From NCBI RefSeq assembly GCF_038003085.1, contig NZ_JBBOOM010000001.1:2790001-2854000 (forward strand): DNA of 64,000 nt, in the 5' to 3' direction. Shown here piece by piece: positions 9,041 to 17,392 of the stretch. Under the pieces are notes generated by a model. It did not search any database, had not been told where the DNA came from, and worked only from the letters and a program-made list of their open reading frames with translations. The stretch comes from Psychrobacillus sp. FSL K6-2836 (GTDB lineage: Bacteria; Bacillota; Bacilli; Bacillales_A; Planococcaceae). Each line of letters begins with the position of its first letter. Positions within the stretch are counted from its first letter, which is position 1. A program made the position numbers and the translations under genes.

Positions 9041-9178
9041 ACAATCAATATAGTGTAGTACGAGGGCAATAAGATTTAGCATAGCCAGCTTGTCGTTTAG
9101 ATGATAATAGTGGTCAAAGTTAATATAAAAACCATCTGTTGAATTAGGGATACTATTACGTAATGAAGGGGGGTGGGC

Positions 9179-9293
9179 TCAGGCCACGCCCGTGGAAAGC
9201 GTCCCTGGAATGGAAATCAATTTTGTGCACAGCAAAAAAACAGCATTTTTCTCACAGAGAAAAATACTGTTTTGGAGTTCTGTCCCAGCCTCA
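9179..9293 (-). repeat. composite repeat copy 3 with internal hairpin
   Basis: On the minus strand it reads GAGGCTGGGACAGAAC head, then a hairpin formed by AACAGTATTTTTCTC and GAGAAAAATGCTGTT with a T-run, then a tail identical over 46 bases to 1661-1706. The head, hairpin, tail order is the same as in the copy at 26.3 kb, but the hairpin sequence is unrelated. Confidence 0.7.
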
Positions 9294-9395
9294 ATATCCC
9301 ACGTTAATGATGTAGTAATGACAGTCCGAAGCACTCCGGAAACAGTAAGAAAAAGATTTGTTCACTTAACTACGCTTGCTTTTTTCTTACTATAT

Positions 9396-9836
9396 CTACT
9401 CACGTACAAATAAGTTAAATCCAAGGGAAGTTGCTACACCAAATATAATAGCCCAAGCACCAATACTAATTGTCGACCATAACATGGTTTTTACTTTAGA
9501 TGCACCAAGCGTCATTCCTATAAATGCAGCAATATGAGTACCGATTAGAATGGGTCCAAGTAATAACATACCAGGTAGACCGTATTTGTTCCAAAGCTCT
9601 TTTGCACGCTCACTTCTCTTCGATACTTTTTTCTCTTTTCCTTCATTTCGTTTGGCAAGCCATAGTTTAAATTTGTCGTAGCCGATAATAAGGGCAAGCA
9701 CCGTCACCATATTTCCTACAAAACCGACGATGATCACTGCTACAGGATTCATCCCTGAAATAATCCCAAGTGGAATGACTAGTGCTAATTCGAGCCAAGG
9801 AATGGCTGCTCCCAAAAATACTAAGAAATAATCCAC
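9396..9836 (-). CDS. Small multi-drug export family membrane protein (COG2426)
   Basis: 146-residue membrane protein with four to five hydrophobic segments. N-terminal LGAAIPWLELALVIPLGI and the later YGLPGMLLLGPILIGTHIAA match the putative small multidrug export family (PF06695), which despite its name has no firm substrate. A basic cytoplasmic loop (KRNEGKEKKVSKRSERAKE) sits between the halves. The start has AGGAAGTG upstream. It lies 60 bases after the LytTR/DUF3021 genes on the same strand and could be the last gene of that operon. Confidence 0.8.
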   Translation of the reverse strand: MDYFLVFLGAAIPWLELALVIPLGIISGMNPVAVIIVGFVGNMVTVLALIIGYDKFKLWLAKRNEGKEKKVSKRSERAKELWNKYGLPGMLLLGPILIGTHIAAFIGMTLGASKVKTMLWSTISIGAWAIIFGVATSLGFNLFVRE

Positions 9837-9896
9837 GATACATACACTTCCTTCCGTCCCTTTAGTTACGATGTATGTGTGGGAAAAGTTTCACTT

Positions 9897-10307
9897 TTAT
9901 AACAGCTCTAGCTCATCGTTCAATTTTTTTACTTGCTGTTTAAAATATACATAGAAGCAAATCCAAAAAGCCAAATAGACTACTAGGAATAATCCCATCG
10001 CTAGTAAAAAACTAGAAAGGTTAAAAGGCACCCAGCCTATCCCAAAGGCAAGTAAAAAGTAGAGTACAACAACCGTCACAAAATGGAGAATTGTTTGCTG
10101 CCATAATAGGAGCTTTTTATTTTCGAAATATAAAGGACTTACAGTAAAGAACCATCCACAAAAGACAGATCCTAGCGAATTTTTTAGAAATAGTGCCCCA
10201 TCTAGCGTATCTTTCTCACTAAATAAGACAACCGAATTGGTCAATAAAACTGCGATAAAAGCTCCAAAGAAAATCCCAATCATACTTCTAAATAGGAAGG
10301 TTTTCAT
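9897..10307 (-). CDS. DUF3021 membrane protein, putative LytTR partner
   Basis: 136 residues with four predicted membrane helices and a short charged C-terminus. Composition and the position directly after a LytTR-only regulator match DUF3021, whose members (HdrM/BrsM type in streptococcal LytTR regulatory systems) hold a LytTR regulator inactive at the membrane. The start codon overlaps the end of the LytTR gene by 4 bases (ATGA), so expression is probably translationally coupled. Inhibitor function is inferred from family and context. Confidence 0.82.
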   Translation of the reverse strand: MKTFLFRSMIGIFFGAFIAVLLTNSVVLFSEKDTLDGALFLKNSLGSVFCGWFFTVSPLYFENKKLLLWQQTILHFVTVVVLYFLLAFGIGWVPFNLSSFLLAMGLFLVVYLAFWICFYVYFKQQVKKLNDELELL

Positions 10308-10762
10308 CCGTTTTTCCTCCTGTTCATTTTCAACGCCTCTTTAATGGCGCTAACATAAGTACGGGATACATATTCTTTTACACCCGATTTAAAATACACA
10401 CATAATGTTCCGTTGAAGGAGGCCTCAAACCTACTTAATTCATGTAAATTGGCAATGACTGATTTAGAAAGTCGTATAAACTTGTTGGAGGGCAGAATAT
10501 CCTCAAGCTCATATAGTTTTTCCTTCAATTTATAGGAACCGTTTGCGTTGACCGCTAAAACAGAATCATTTTCGGTATGAAAAAAGTGGATATCTTGAGG
10601 CTTTAGTATATGTTGCATCTCATCCACTTTTCCGACTAAAAATTCTGTTTCTCTCCCCTTTATAAAGTCCAGCACCTCTTGCACAGAATCATCTAATATA
10701 GGAGTCTCTATAACTACCTTTGTTTCTTTATAATCACGATCAATATCTAGTAAAACCTTCAA
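10304..10762 (-). CDS. LytTR-domain DNA-binding regulator
   Basis: 152-residue transcription factor with no receiver domain. Residues ~45-148 form the LytTR beta-type DNA-binding domain: DIHFFHTENDSVLAV, the conserved FIRLSKSVIANL and a C-terminal KEYVSRTYVSAIKEAL. N-terminal ~40 residues are of unknown role. Overlaps the DUF3021 gene by 4 bases and lies 52 bases after the ABC permease on the same strand. This is the architecture of a LytTR regulatory system, likely controlling its own operon. Confidence 0.88.
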   Translation of the reverse strand: MKVLLDIDRDYKETKVVIETPILDDSVQEVLDFIKGRETEFLVGKVDEMQHILKPQDIHFFHTENDSVLAVNANGSYKLKEKLYELEDILPSNKFIRLSKSVIANLHELSRFEASFNGTLCVYFKSGVKEYVSRTYVSAIKEALKMNRRKNG

Positions 10763-10814
10763 CTAAATTCACACCCCTCTTTAGGTTAAGTGTAATCGTT
10801 TAGCTGAGGGGCGG

Positions 10815-11561
10815 CTATCCTATTTTTCGTTTATTTTGAATACGTAGGCAAATCAACGCTACCATTACAAGTACAGCTAAGTATCCAACAGAGAGAAGTG
10901 ACTGTGAGTCCAACGAAAACTGTCCGTTCCAAATTGTGATGAAAAGGTTGTTCATATGGTACAGAGGATTAAAGTCTGCGATTAGCTGTATAAAGTTTGG
11001 CATTAGTTGTATAGGCATAGCTAAGCCGCCAGTGAAAATAACGACCTGAAAAATAACTATAGAAAACACCAATGCACTGTTCATACGTTGAAAAAAAGAG
11101 TAAATAGCTGAAGCAAGTATGAGCATAACCGTATTCAACAGGATGAAAAAACCGTATGACAACAGGACACTCCAAATTCTAAGTTGTAAATCATACATAA
11201 GAAAGCCGATAACAGAAATGAGCACAAATCCAAAGCTAGTCATAATAATGGCGCGAATAATACTAGAAAGGAGCAGCATATTTTTAGAAACAGGAGAAAT
11301 GCTAATTCGTTTCTCTACCCCTGTTGTGCGCTGCATTACTTGATCAAACCCAAAGGCGAAAAACACAACCGTAAACGTAATAACCAATATAAAGGATGGT
11401 GTATATGTTTCGGCATAATTTAAATTACCTGCATACGTTTGTTCTCCAAATAATTGCCCCATGAATAAATACGTAACTGGTGGAACGACGATTGTGAATA
11501 CTAAGTAAAATAATTCCCTTGAAAACATCAGTAAGTCATATTTCAATTGTGTCAATAGCAT
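10815..11561 (-). CDS. ABC-2 type transporter permease
   Basis: 248-residue membrane protein with six hydrophobic segments and the ABC-2 family layout used in drug or bacteriocin exporters (compare DrrB/YfiM types); the MQRTTGVEKRISISPVSK stretch between helices is the usual cytoplasmic coupling region. Starts 11 bases after the ATPase gene stop, with GGAGGA ahead of the ATG. Partner of the ATPase at 11573-12283; exports an unknown substrate, possibly an antimicrobial. Confidence 0.88.
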   Translation of the reverse strand: MLLTQLKYDLLMFSRELFYLVFTIVVPPVTYLFMGQLFGEQTYAGNLNYAETYTPSFILVITFTVVFFAFGFDQVMQRTTGVEKRISISPVSKNMLLLSSIIRAIIMTSFGFVLISVIGFLMYDLQLRIWSVLLSYGFFILLNTVMLILASAIYSFFQRMNSALVFSIVIFQVVIFTGGLAMPIQLMPNFIQLIADFNPLYHMNNLFITIWNGQFSLDSQSLLSVGYLAVLVMVALICLRIQNKRKIG

Positions 11562-11572
11562 ATGATTTCCTC

Positions 11573-12283
11573 CTATATCGTTACTTTCTGAAGATAAAAC
11601 TCATGGACAGACGGGAAGCCAGAAGCAAGAATTCCAGCGGTCGTGTCAAATACTTCGTTAATACCATTATTGATAAGCATGACTTTGTCGCAATACATTT
11701 CAATTTCTTCCATATTATGAGTTGTCAAAATGACTGTTCCACCAGTTCGAGTGTTGTAGTCCGTTATATACGTCCAGAGCATATTACGCATATGTGGATC
11801 TAACCCAGTAGTTGGTTCATCCAAAATCAGCAACTTTGGATTAGATAAAAAGGCAATCGCTAAACTTACAATTTGCTTCCATCCTCCTGATAGCTTGTCA
11901 AAATATTTCTTTCGATGTGGTTCTAATTGGAAGTCTGTTATAATCTGATGAATCTCTACATTGGATTGATAATAGGCTTTGAACAATTTCAAAAGCTCTT
12001 CTACTTTTAGCGTTTTATAAAATTGAGTGGGCTGTAGAACGACCGAGATTTGTTTTCGAATTCCGTCTAAATTATTTTTTTGAATATCTTTTTGAAATAA
12101 AACTACATGACCTTGATCATATTCTTTGATAGTCATTAAAATTTCCAAAAATGTAGATTTCCCCGCTCCATTCTTTCCAATCACTCCGATTATTTCTCCA
12201 GCCCGTGCTTGAAAGTTCACCCCTTTTAAAACCTGATTCGAGCCATAAGCCTTTTCCAAATTATGCACTTCCACTATATTCAT
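11573..12283 (-). CDS. ABC transporter ATP-binding protein
   Basis: 236-residue nucleotide-binding subunit. Walker A GKNGAGKST, a signature motif written LSGGWKQIV (W replaces the usual Q), Walker B LLILDEPTTGLDP and the switch His in LTTHNMEE are all present. An in-frame ATG lies 33 bases upstream, but GGAGG at 12291-12295 selects the ATG at 12283. First gene of the minus-strand operon ATPase-permease-LytTR-DUF3021. Powers export by the downstream ABC-2 permease. Confidence 0.92.
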   Translation of the reverse strand: MNIVEVHNLEKAYGSNQVLKGVNFQARAGEIIGVIGKNGAGKSTFLEILMTIKEYDQGHVVLFQKDIQKNNLDGIRKQISVVLQPTQFYKTLKVEELLKLFKAYYQSNVEIHQIITDFQLEPHRKKYFDKLSGGWKQIVSLAIAFLSNPKLLILDEPTTGLDPHMRNMLWTYITDYNTRTGGTVILTTHNMEEIEMYCDKVMLINNGINEVFDTTAGILASGFPSVHEFYLQKVTI

Positions 12284-12488
12284 GTAGATTCCTCCAGTAA
12301 CTTCTTTGTACACCAAGTGTATGTCAATAATATGTTCACGGTCTGCTGTTTCAAGGTGAGATGTATGAATGGAAGAGCAACCTGCAGAAAAAGGGAGGTC
12401 AGTTGCAGGGGGCAGAAAAAGGATATAGCGGAAAATTTTAAAGAGTGCGATAATATGGTTCGGAGTAATTTGGACAGGAGTGAGTAAA

Positions 12489-13418
12489 GTGGTTTATTTA
12501 AGTATGGTATTTTTTCAAGTTGTTGGACCGATTCTAATAATGCTTGTGATTGGAGCAATCCTACAACTCAAGTTCCGTTTTAACTTAAAAGCGTTATCTA
12601 ATCTAATCACATACTGCTTAATGCCGGCAGCGGTATTTATTAATATTTATGAGACCCAAGTAGATGTGAAAGTCCTAACTAGTATTATCGTTTATTTACT
12701 TATTTTTAGTATTTGCCTTATGATGATTAGTTGGTTATTTAGTAAATTATTAAAGCTTAATAGAAACCAAGCAGCAATCTTTAATAATAGTATTGTTTTG
12801 ATAAACTCCGGAAATTACGGGATCCCAGTTAGTCAAATGCTGTTTGTGGCAAATCCACTTGGTACATCGATTCAAATAATCATCGTTATATTCCAAAATA
12901 TTATTACCTATACATATGGTTTATATAATTTAATCTCCTCAACTAAAACTGGTTTGGACATACTTCGCAGCTTACTACGTCTGCCGATTGTTCATGCCTT
13001 AATCATTGGTGCAATAATGAACTTTTGGAATATTGGGCTTCCTATTACATTTAGAATTCCGATTGAATACTTAGCGAATGCTTTTATATCAATAGCACTT
13101 ATTGTATTAGGTGCTCAGCTGGCGCAGTTAGAGTTAAAAACAATATTTAACAAGGTCATTTTCACTAGCACTGTTGGTCGATTAATAATTGGACCTACAT
13201 TAGCTTTTGGATTAATCCTACTAATGGGTTTTGACGGGGTAGTAGCTCAGTCATTGTTTATCGCAAGTGCATTTCCAACATCCCGCAATAGCTCTACACT
13301 AGCGCTAGAGTACGATGTAGAGGCAAACTTGGCAGCGCAAATTGTATTGTTTTCTACAATTATGAGCTGTATAACGGTAACTATTGTGATTTATATTTCA
13401 ACTATTTTATGGGGATAG
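12489..13418 (+). CDS. AEC-family (auxin efflux carrier type) organic-acid transporter
   Basis: About 309 residues, ten hydrophobic segments in two inverted halves, with conserved half-ends LMPAAVFINI and ASAFPTSRNSSTLA. Bacterial AEC members such as MdcF or MleP-like carriers move malonate or malate. A GTG at 12489 sits eight bases after AGGAG; a GTG at 12480 is too close to that site. The end overlaps the longest form of the following sensor kinase, so it is likely co-transcribed with the CitA/CitB-like pair, supporting a di- or tricarboxylate role. Confidence 0.83.
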   Translation: MVYLSMVFFQVVGPILIMLVIGAILQLKFRFNLKALSNLITYCLMPAAVFINIYETQVDVKVLTSIIVYLLIFSICLMMISWLFSKLLKLNRNQAAIFNNSIVLINSGNYGIPVSQMLFVANPLGTSIQIIIVIFQNIITYTYGLYNLISSTKTGLDILRSLLRLPIVHALIIGAIMNFWNIGLPITFRIPIEYLANAFISIALIVLGAQLAQLELKTIFNKVIFTSTVGRLIIGPTLAFGLILLMGFDGVVAQSLFIASAFPTSRNSSTLALEYDVEANLAAQIVLFSTIMSCITVTIVIYISTILWG

Positions 13419-13435
13419 AGAAGAGAGTGGTAAGC

Positions 13436-15067
13436 ATGAAAAAGAGGTCGTTACAATCACGTATTTTTTTATTTGGTGCAGTATTTGTATCGCTTGTTGC
13501 AATTGTTATCGGGATTTCCTTTTACTTTATCATTTCACATGCGGTGGAGCAGCAGGTGGGCGAACGGGCACTTAGTATTGCGAAAACAACTGCAGAGCGT
13601 CCCGATATTTTGGCGGGATTTCAAACAGAAAATCCATCAGAAATACTTCAGCCGATAGCCTCTGTCATTCAGGAGAGAACAGGTGCAGAGTATGTAGTAA
13701 TCGGAAATGAAGACGGGATTCGCTATGCACATCCAATAGAAGAAAGAATAGGTCAAAAAATGGTAGGTGATGATAACGAACAAGCACTTATTTATGGTGA
13801 ATCATATGTTTCCGAAGCGACCGGTACTTTAGGAAAAGCTTTACGAGGAAAGGCACCTGTTATTGACGAAAACGGACAAATTATTGGGATCATTTCGGTC
13901 GGTTTTTTAAAGGATAATATTGCTTCAATCTTTGCCATGTACATAAATAACATTGTTTATATCGTACTAATTGCTATTTTACTAGGTATTATCGGGTCGA
14001 GTATATTGGCACGCAATATTAAAAAAGAATTGTTTGACTTGGAGCCGTCGGAGATAGCGAATCTTTTTACCGAGCGGAATGCATTGATAGAGTCCGTCCG
14101 GGAAGCAATTATAACAGTAGATGCTAATGGGATTATTAGAATGGTAAATAATGCGGCATATGAGATATTATCACTACCTACCCGTACTGAGTTAATTGGT
14201 CGCAGCATAAGGGAAGTTATTCCGAATACAAGCCTGCTGCAGGTAATGGAATCGGGAGAGGGTCAGTTAGACCGTCCTATGGAGATACGAGGTAAAAAAG
14301 CGATAGTCAACCGAATTCCAATACGAGTAGGAGATAAAATTGTCGGAGCAGTGTCTAGCTTTCGCTTACAGTCAGATTTTGATCGCTTGGCAGAGGAATT
14401 GTCGCAAGTGAAGCAATATACAGAGGCGCTGCGTGCTCAAACACATGAATATAACAACTCATTATATACGATTTCAGGGCTTATCCAATTGCAGTCATAC
14501 GATGAGGCACTAGATATGATTCATATAGAAACTGCGGAGCATCAATCACTTATACAATTTATGACGAAACGCTTGCAGGATCCTTTTCTTGGAGGAATTG
14601 TAATTGGTTTTTTCAATCGTGCAAAGGAATTGAAGATACGGTTTATTTTAGATGAAGATAGCAATTTAGATAGATTACCAAAACATCTTCAAAAAAATTT
14701 ATTGGTTTCGATAATAGGAAACTTAGTAACGAATGCATTTGAAGCAATTGAAAGCTTTCCGGAGGAGCAGCGAATTGTTCGCATATTAATAGTGGAGACA
14801 GACGAAGAAATACTAATAGAAGTGGAAGACTCTGGTAAGGGAATTGCAGATAATTTGTTCGAAAAATTGTTATTGGAGAAAGTTTCGACTAAAAGCGAAG
14901 ATGATCGAGGATATGGATTGATGAAGGTTAACGAAAATGTAAATGATTTAGGAGGAGTTATTGCATTAGAAACAGGTGATTTGGGTGGAGCGTTGTTTAT
15001 CGTTTCGATACCAAAAGGGGGGTACTTATATGACAAAGGAAATCGAAATATTAATCATAGAAGATGA
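13436..15067 (+). CDS. CitA/DcuS-family sensor histidine kinase
   Basis: Membrane sensor of 543 residues. TM1 ~15-38, extracytoplasmic PASp domain ~40-165 with the ligand segment GIRYAHPIEERIG typical of citrate/malate sensors, TM2 ~170-192, cytoplasmic PAS ~215-320, then the H-box around His338 in QTHEYNNSLYTISGLIQL, and an HATPase domain with NAFEAIE, EDSGKGI and GYGLMKV. An in-frame ATG 27 bases upstream exists; I chose 13436 as it follows a purine-rich AGAGAGTGG. The 3' end overlaps the regulator gene by 38 bases. Probably detects citrate or C4-dicarboxylate and controls tctCBA downstream. Confidence 0.9.
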   Translation: MKKRSLQSRIFLFGAVFVSLVAIVIGISFYFIISHAVEQQVGERALSIAKTTAERPDILAGFQTENPSEILQPIASVIQERTGAEYVVIGNEDGIRYAHPIEERIGQKMVGDDNEQALIYGESYVSEATGTLGKALRGKAPVIDENGQIIGIISVGFLKDNIASIFAMYINNIVYIVLIAILLGIIGSSILARNIKKELFDLEPSEIANLFTERNALIESVREAIITVDANGIIRMVNNAAYEILSLPTRTELIGRSIREVIPNTSLLQVMESGEGQLDRPMEIRGKKAIVNRIPIRVGDKIVGAVSSFRLQSDFDRLAEELSQVKQYTEALRAQTHEYNNSLYTISGLIQLQSYDEALDMIHIETAEHQSLIQFMTKRLQDPFLGGIVIGFFNRAKELKIRFILDEDSNLDRLPKHLQKNLLVSIIGNLVTNAFEAIESFPEEQRIVRILIVETDEEILIEVEDSGKGIADNLFEKLLLEKVSTKSEDDRGYGLMKVNENVNDLGGVIALETGDLGGALFIVSIPKGGYLYDKGNRNINHRR

Positions 15068-15722
15068 TAAAAGAATTTCGGATATACACCGACGATTTAT
15101 AGAAAGGTTGGATGGTTTTCAAGTAATTGGCACAGCGAACACGGCAGAAGAAGCAAAGGATTGGATTCTATCCTACAAACCAGATTTAATACTTTTGGAT
15201 GTTTATTTACCAGATGCGCTTGGTACAGATTTATTAGCAATCATTCAATCACATAGTCCAGAGACAGATATTATCTTTATAACAGCAGCTGCAGAATCAG
15301 AAATTGTAAAAAAAGCATTTCGAAGTGGGGTTGCAGACTATATTTTAAAGCCGTTAACTTTTGAAAAGTTTAAGGAAAGTCTCCTCGGATATAAATCTAA
15401 AAGGGAAATATTAGCGGCAGAGGGAAGTGTCGAGGAAAATTTGATCAAGTCCTTATGGAATAACACGATGTCTTCCCCGATATTTTCAGACATAACACCT
15501 CCTAAAGGAATAGATCCATTAACAAAGGAAAAGGTAGTAGACTATATAAAAAAAATAGAAAATGGAATCACCGCTGAATCTCTTGGAGGAGCAGTGGGGG
15601 TAAGTCGCTCTACGGCGAGACGCTACTTAGAATATCTAGCATCTGAAAAAATTGTTTATGCGGAATTAATATATGGAACCGTTGGCAGACCGGAACGGAG
15701 ATATTTCATCATATCATCGTGA
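15030..15722 (+). CDS. CitB/DcuR-family response regulator
   Basis: 230 residues. Receiver domain 1-120 with acidic pocket E11-D12-D13, phospho-acceptor D57 in LILLDVYLP, and the KPLTFEKFKESL signature; the C-terminal HTH (~165-225, VVDYIKKIENGITAESLG...SRSTARRYLEYL) is that of the CitB/DcuR group. AAAGGGGGG precedes the ATG at 15030, inside the kinase gene. The following promoter region leads into tctC, the obvious target. Confidence 0.9.
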   Translation: MTKEIEILIIEDDKRISDIHRRFIERLDGFQVIGTANTAEEAKDWILSYKPDLILLDVYLPDALGTDLLAIIQSHSPETDIIFITAAAESEIVKKAFRSGVADYILKPLTFEKFKESLLGYKSKREILAAEGSVEENLIKSLWNNTMSSPIFSDITPPKGIDPLTKEKVVDYIKKIENGITAESLGGAVGVSRSTARRYLEYLASEKIVYAELIYGTVGRPERRYFIISS

Positions 15723-15817
15723 ACTTTATGAACAAAATGCACTTTAAAATCATTATCTAACTTATTACCAAAAGCATCGAATATAGAGAATGTTTTGATA
15801 AATTATATACAGGCGTA

Positions 15818-15831
15818 TGAAAACGCTATCA
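15818..15831 (+). promoter_or_regulatory. cre site (CcpA operator) before tctC
   Basis: TGAAAACGCTATCA fits the Bacillus cre consensus TGWAANCGNTNWCA at every fixed position. It lies 24-37 bases before the tctC start, within the probable leader, a position where CcpA would block transcription. This predicts carbon catabolite repression of the tricarboxylate transporter. Confidence 0.7.
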
Positions 15832-15854
15832 AAACATTTGGTATAAGGGGGATT

Positions 15855-16877
15855 ATGAAAATGTGGAAGAAAATCACATCGGTTGCTTTTGCGGCAACTT
15901 TGGCATTAGGGTTAGCTGCTTGTTCATCAAGTGATAGTGATGGTGCATCGTCTGGTAGTTCAGATTATCCAAAAAACAATATTACAATTGTTGCTCCTTC
16001 GGGTGCTGGTGGAGGATGGGATTTAACAGCCCGCTCAGTTGCCAAAATTATGAATGATACAAAGCTAGTGGACAAAGCTATTACCGTAGAAAACAAACCA
16101 GGTGGCGGTGGAGCAGTATATATGGCGGAATTTGCTACAAAAGAAGTAAAGAACGACTATATGCTAATGGTGAAATCTCCACCTATACTGATAAACAACA
16201 ATAAGGCTGAAGGAAACAGTCCTTATGGTTATAAGGATACAACACCGCTTGCACAGCTAACTCGTGACTACGGAGCAATTGTAGTTAAAAATGATTCAGA
16301 TTTCCAATCGTTAGAAGATGTACTTAATGCTATTAAAAAGGATCCAACTTCCGTTACATTAGCAGGTGGATCTGCTCCGGGTTCAATGGATCACTTAGTA
16401 GGGGTTTTGCCAGCATTTGAAGCTGGAATTGATCCAAAATCTGTAAAATACGTTTCATATGACGGCGGTGGCGAAGCGATAGCCGCGCTTTTGGGTAATA
16501 ATGCGGATGTGATTGCAACAGATGCTTCTACAATTGCAACGTATGTAAAATCAGGAGATGTACGTGTATTAGCAGTTAGTTCAGCTGATCGTTTAGAAGG
16601 AGAGCTTGCTGAAGTACCAACTTTTAAAGAATCAGGCATCGATGCAGAGTTTACAATATGGCGTGGTATTTTCGGACCGAAAGAAATGTCCGATGATGCG
16701 AAAGAATATTGGAATGAAAAAATCGCTAAAATGGTTGAAACGGACGAATGGAAAGCAGAGCTTGAGAAAAACGGTTGGGCAAGCGAATACCGTAATGGAG
16801 AAGAATTTACTACTTATTTAGAAGATCAAGATAAAGTAATCGTCGAGTTATTAACAGCGCTTGGAATGCAGAAATAA
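15855..16877 (+). CDS. tctC: Tripartite tricarboxylate transporter substrate-binding lipoprotein
   Basis: Bug/TctC family binding protein, about 340 residues. Signal with lipobox LAAC, then the mature domain beginning YPKNNITIVAPSGAGGGWD, the family VxPxxAGGGxD ligand loop, and PGGGGAVY. Starts at 15855 or 15861 are both possible around AAGGGGG at 15845-15851. First gene of tctCBA. Delivers citrate or a related carboxylate to TctAB; the ligand is inferred from the CitA-like kinase next door. A cre site lies just upstream. Confidence 0.9.
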   Translation: MKMWKKITSVAFAATLALGLAACSSSDSDGASSGSSDYPKNNITIVAPSGAGGGWDLTARSVAKIMNDTKLVDKAITVENKPGGGGAVYMAEFATKEVKNDYMLMVKSPPILINNNKAEGNSPYGYKDTTPLAQLTRDYGAIVVKNDSDFQSLEDVLNAIKKDPTSVTLAGGSAPGSMDHLVGVLPAFEAGIDPKSVKYVSYDGGGEAIAALLGNNADVIATDASTIATYVKSGDVRVLAVSSADRLEGELAEVPTFKESGIDAEFTIWRGIFGPKEMSDDAKEYWNEKIAKMVETDEWKAELEKNGWASEYRNGEEFTTYLEDQDKVIVELLTALGMQK

Positions 16878-16927
16878 AAGTTTGTAGGCGGCTATAACAG
16901 TCGCCTTTTCTGTTAGGAGGAATATGC

Positions 16928-17377
16928 TTGAATAAGAAATTTGATACAGTTGCTGGAATTGCATTTTTACTAATCGGTATACTTTTTTTGGTGGAAAGCC
17001 AAAAAATTTCAGATAGTGCATATGGTTCGACGGTTGGGCCAAAGATTTTCCCAATGGGTCTTGGAATTATTTTGTCTGCATTAAGTATTCGCTTATTATA
17101 TGAAACATTTAAAATTAAAACAGAAGGTACAGTGAAGGAAAGTTTACAGTATAAGAAGTTTATTATTATTTTTGTAAGTGCTATTGCGTATGCATTTTTG
17201 TTAGAGAAAATAGGATATGTCGTTTCTACGTTCCTATTCCTACTAATTGCGTTCCAAACAGTAGAACGAGGTAAAATAATATATTCCATCATTATTTCTA
17301 CTATTTTCTCTGTCGGTGTCTATATTATGTTTTCGGAGCTTCTGGGAGGATCATTACCAGGGTTTCCACTGTTTTAG
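16928..17377 (+). CDS. tctB: Tripartite tricarboxylate transporter small membrane subunit
   Basis: 149-residue TctB-family protein with four hydrophobic segments (~5-25, 37-57, 75-95, 110-145). FPMGLGIIL in the first half and the hydrophobic C-terminus match the family. Start is a TTG seven bases after a perfect AGGAGG (16915-16920); the nearby ATG at 16924 hits a stop after three codons. Sits 50 bases after tctC and 15 before tctA. Confidence 0.88.
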   Translation: MNKKFDTVAGIAFLLIGILFLVESQKISDSAYGSTVGPKIFPMGLGIILSALSIRLLYETFKIKTEGTVKESLQYKKFIIIFVSAIAYAFLLEKIGYVVSTFLFLLIAFQTVERGKIIYSIIISTIFSVGVYIMFSELLGGSLPGFPLF

Positions 17378-17392
17378 GGAAGGGGTTAAGCA

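Noticed and set aside
8850-9053. 67-codon open frame between the PstS-like gene and the small multidrug export gene
   Set aside because: It starts inside the structured element and runs through a repeat tail; no ribosome site and no protein-like pattern.
9192-9413. 73-codon open frame
   Set aside because: Made of composite repeat sequence and the 3' end of the opposite-strand membrane-protein gene.
12280-12558. 92-codon minus-strand frame upstream of the ABC ATPase
   Set aside because: Covers the divergent promoter region and the AEC gene start; no coding character.
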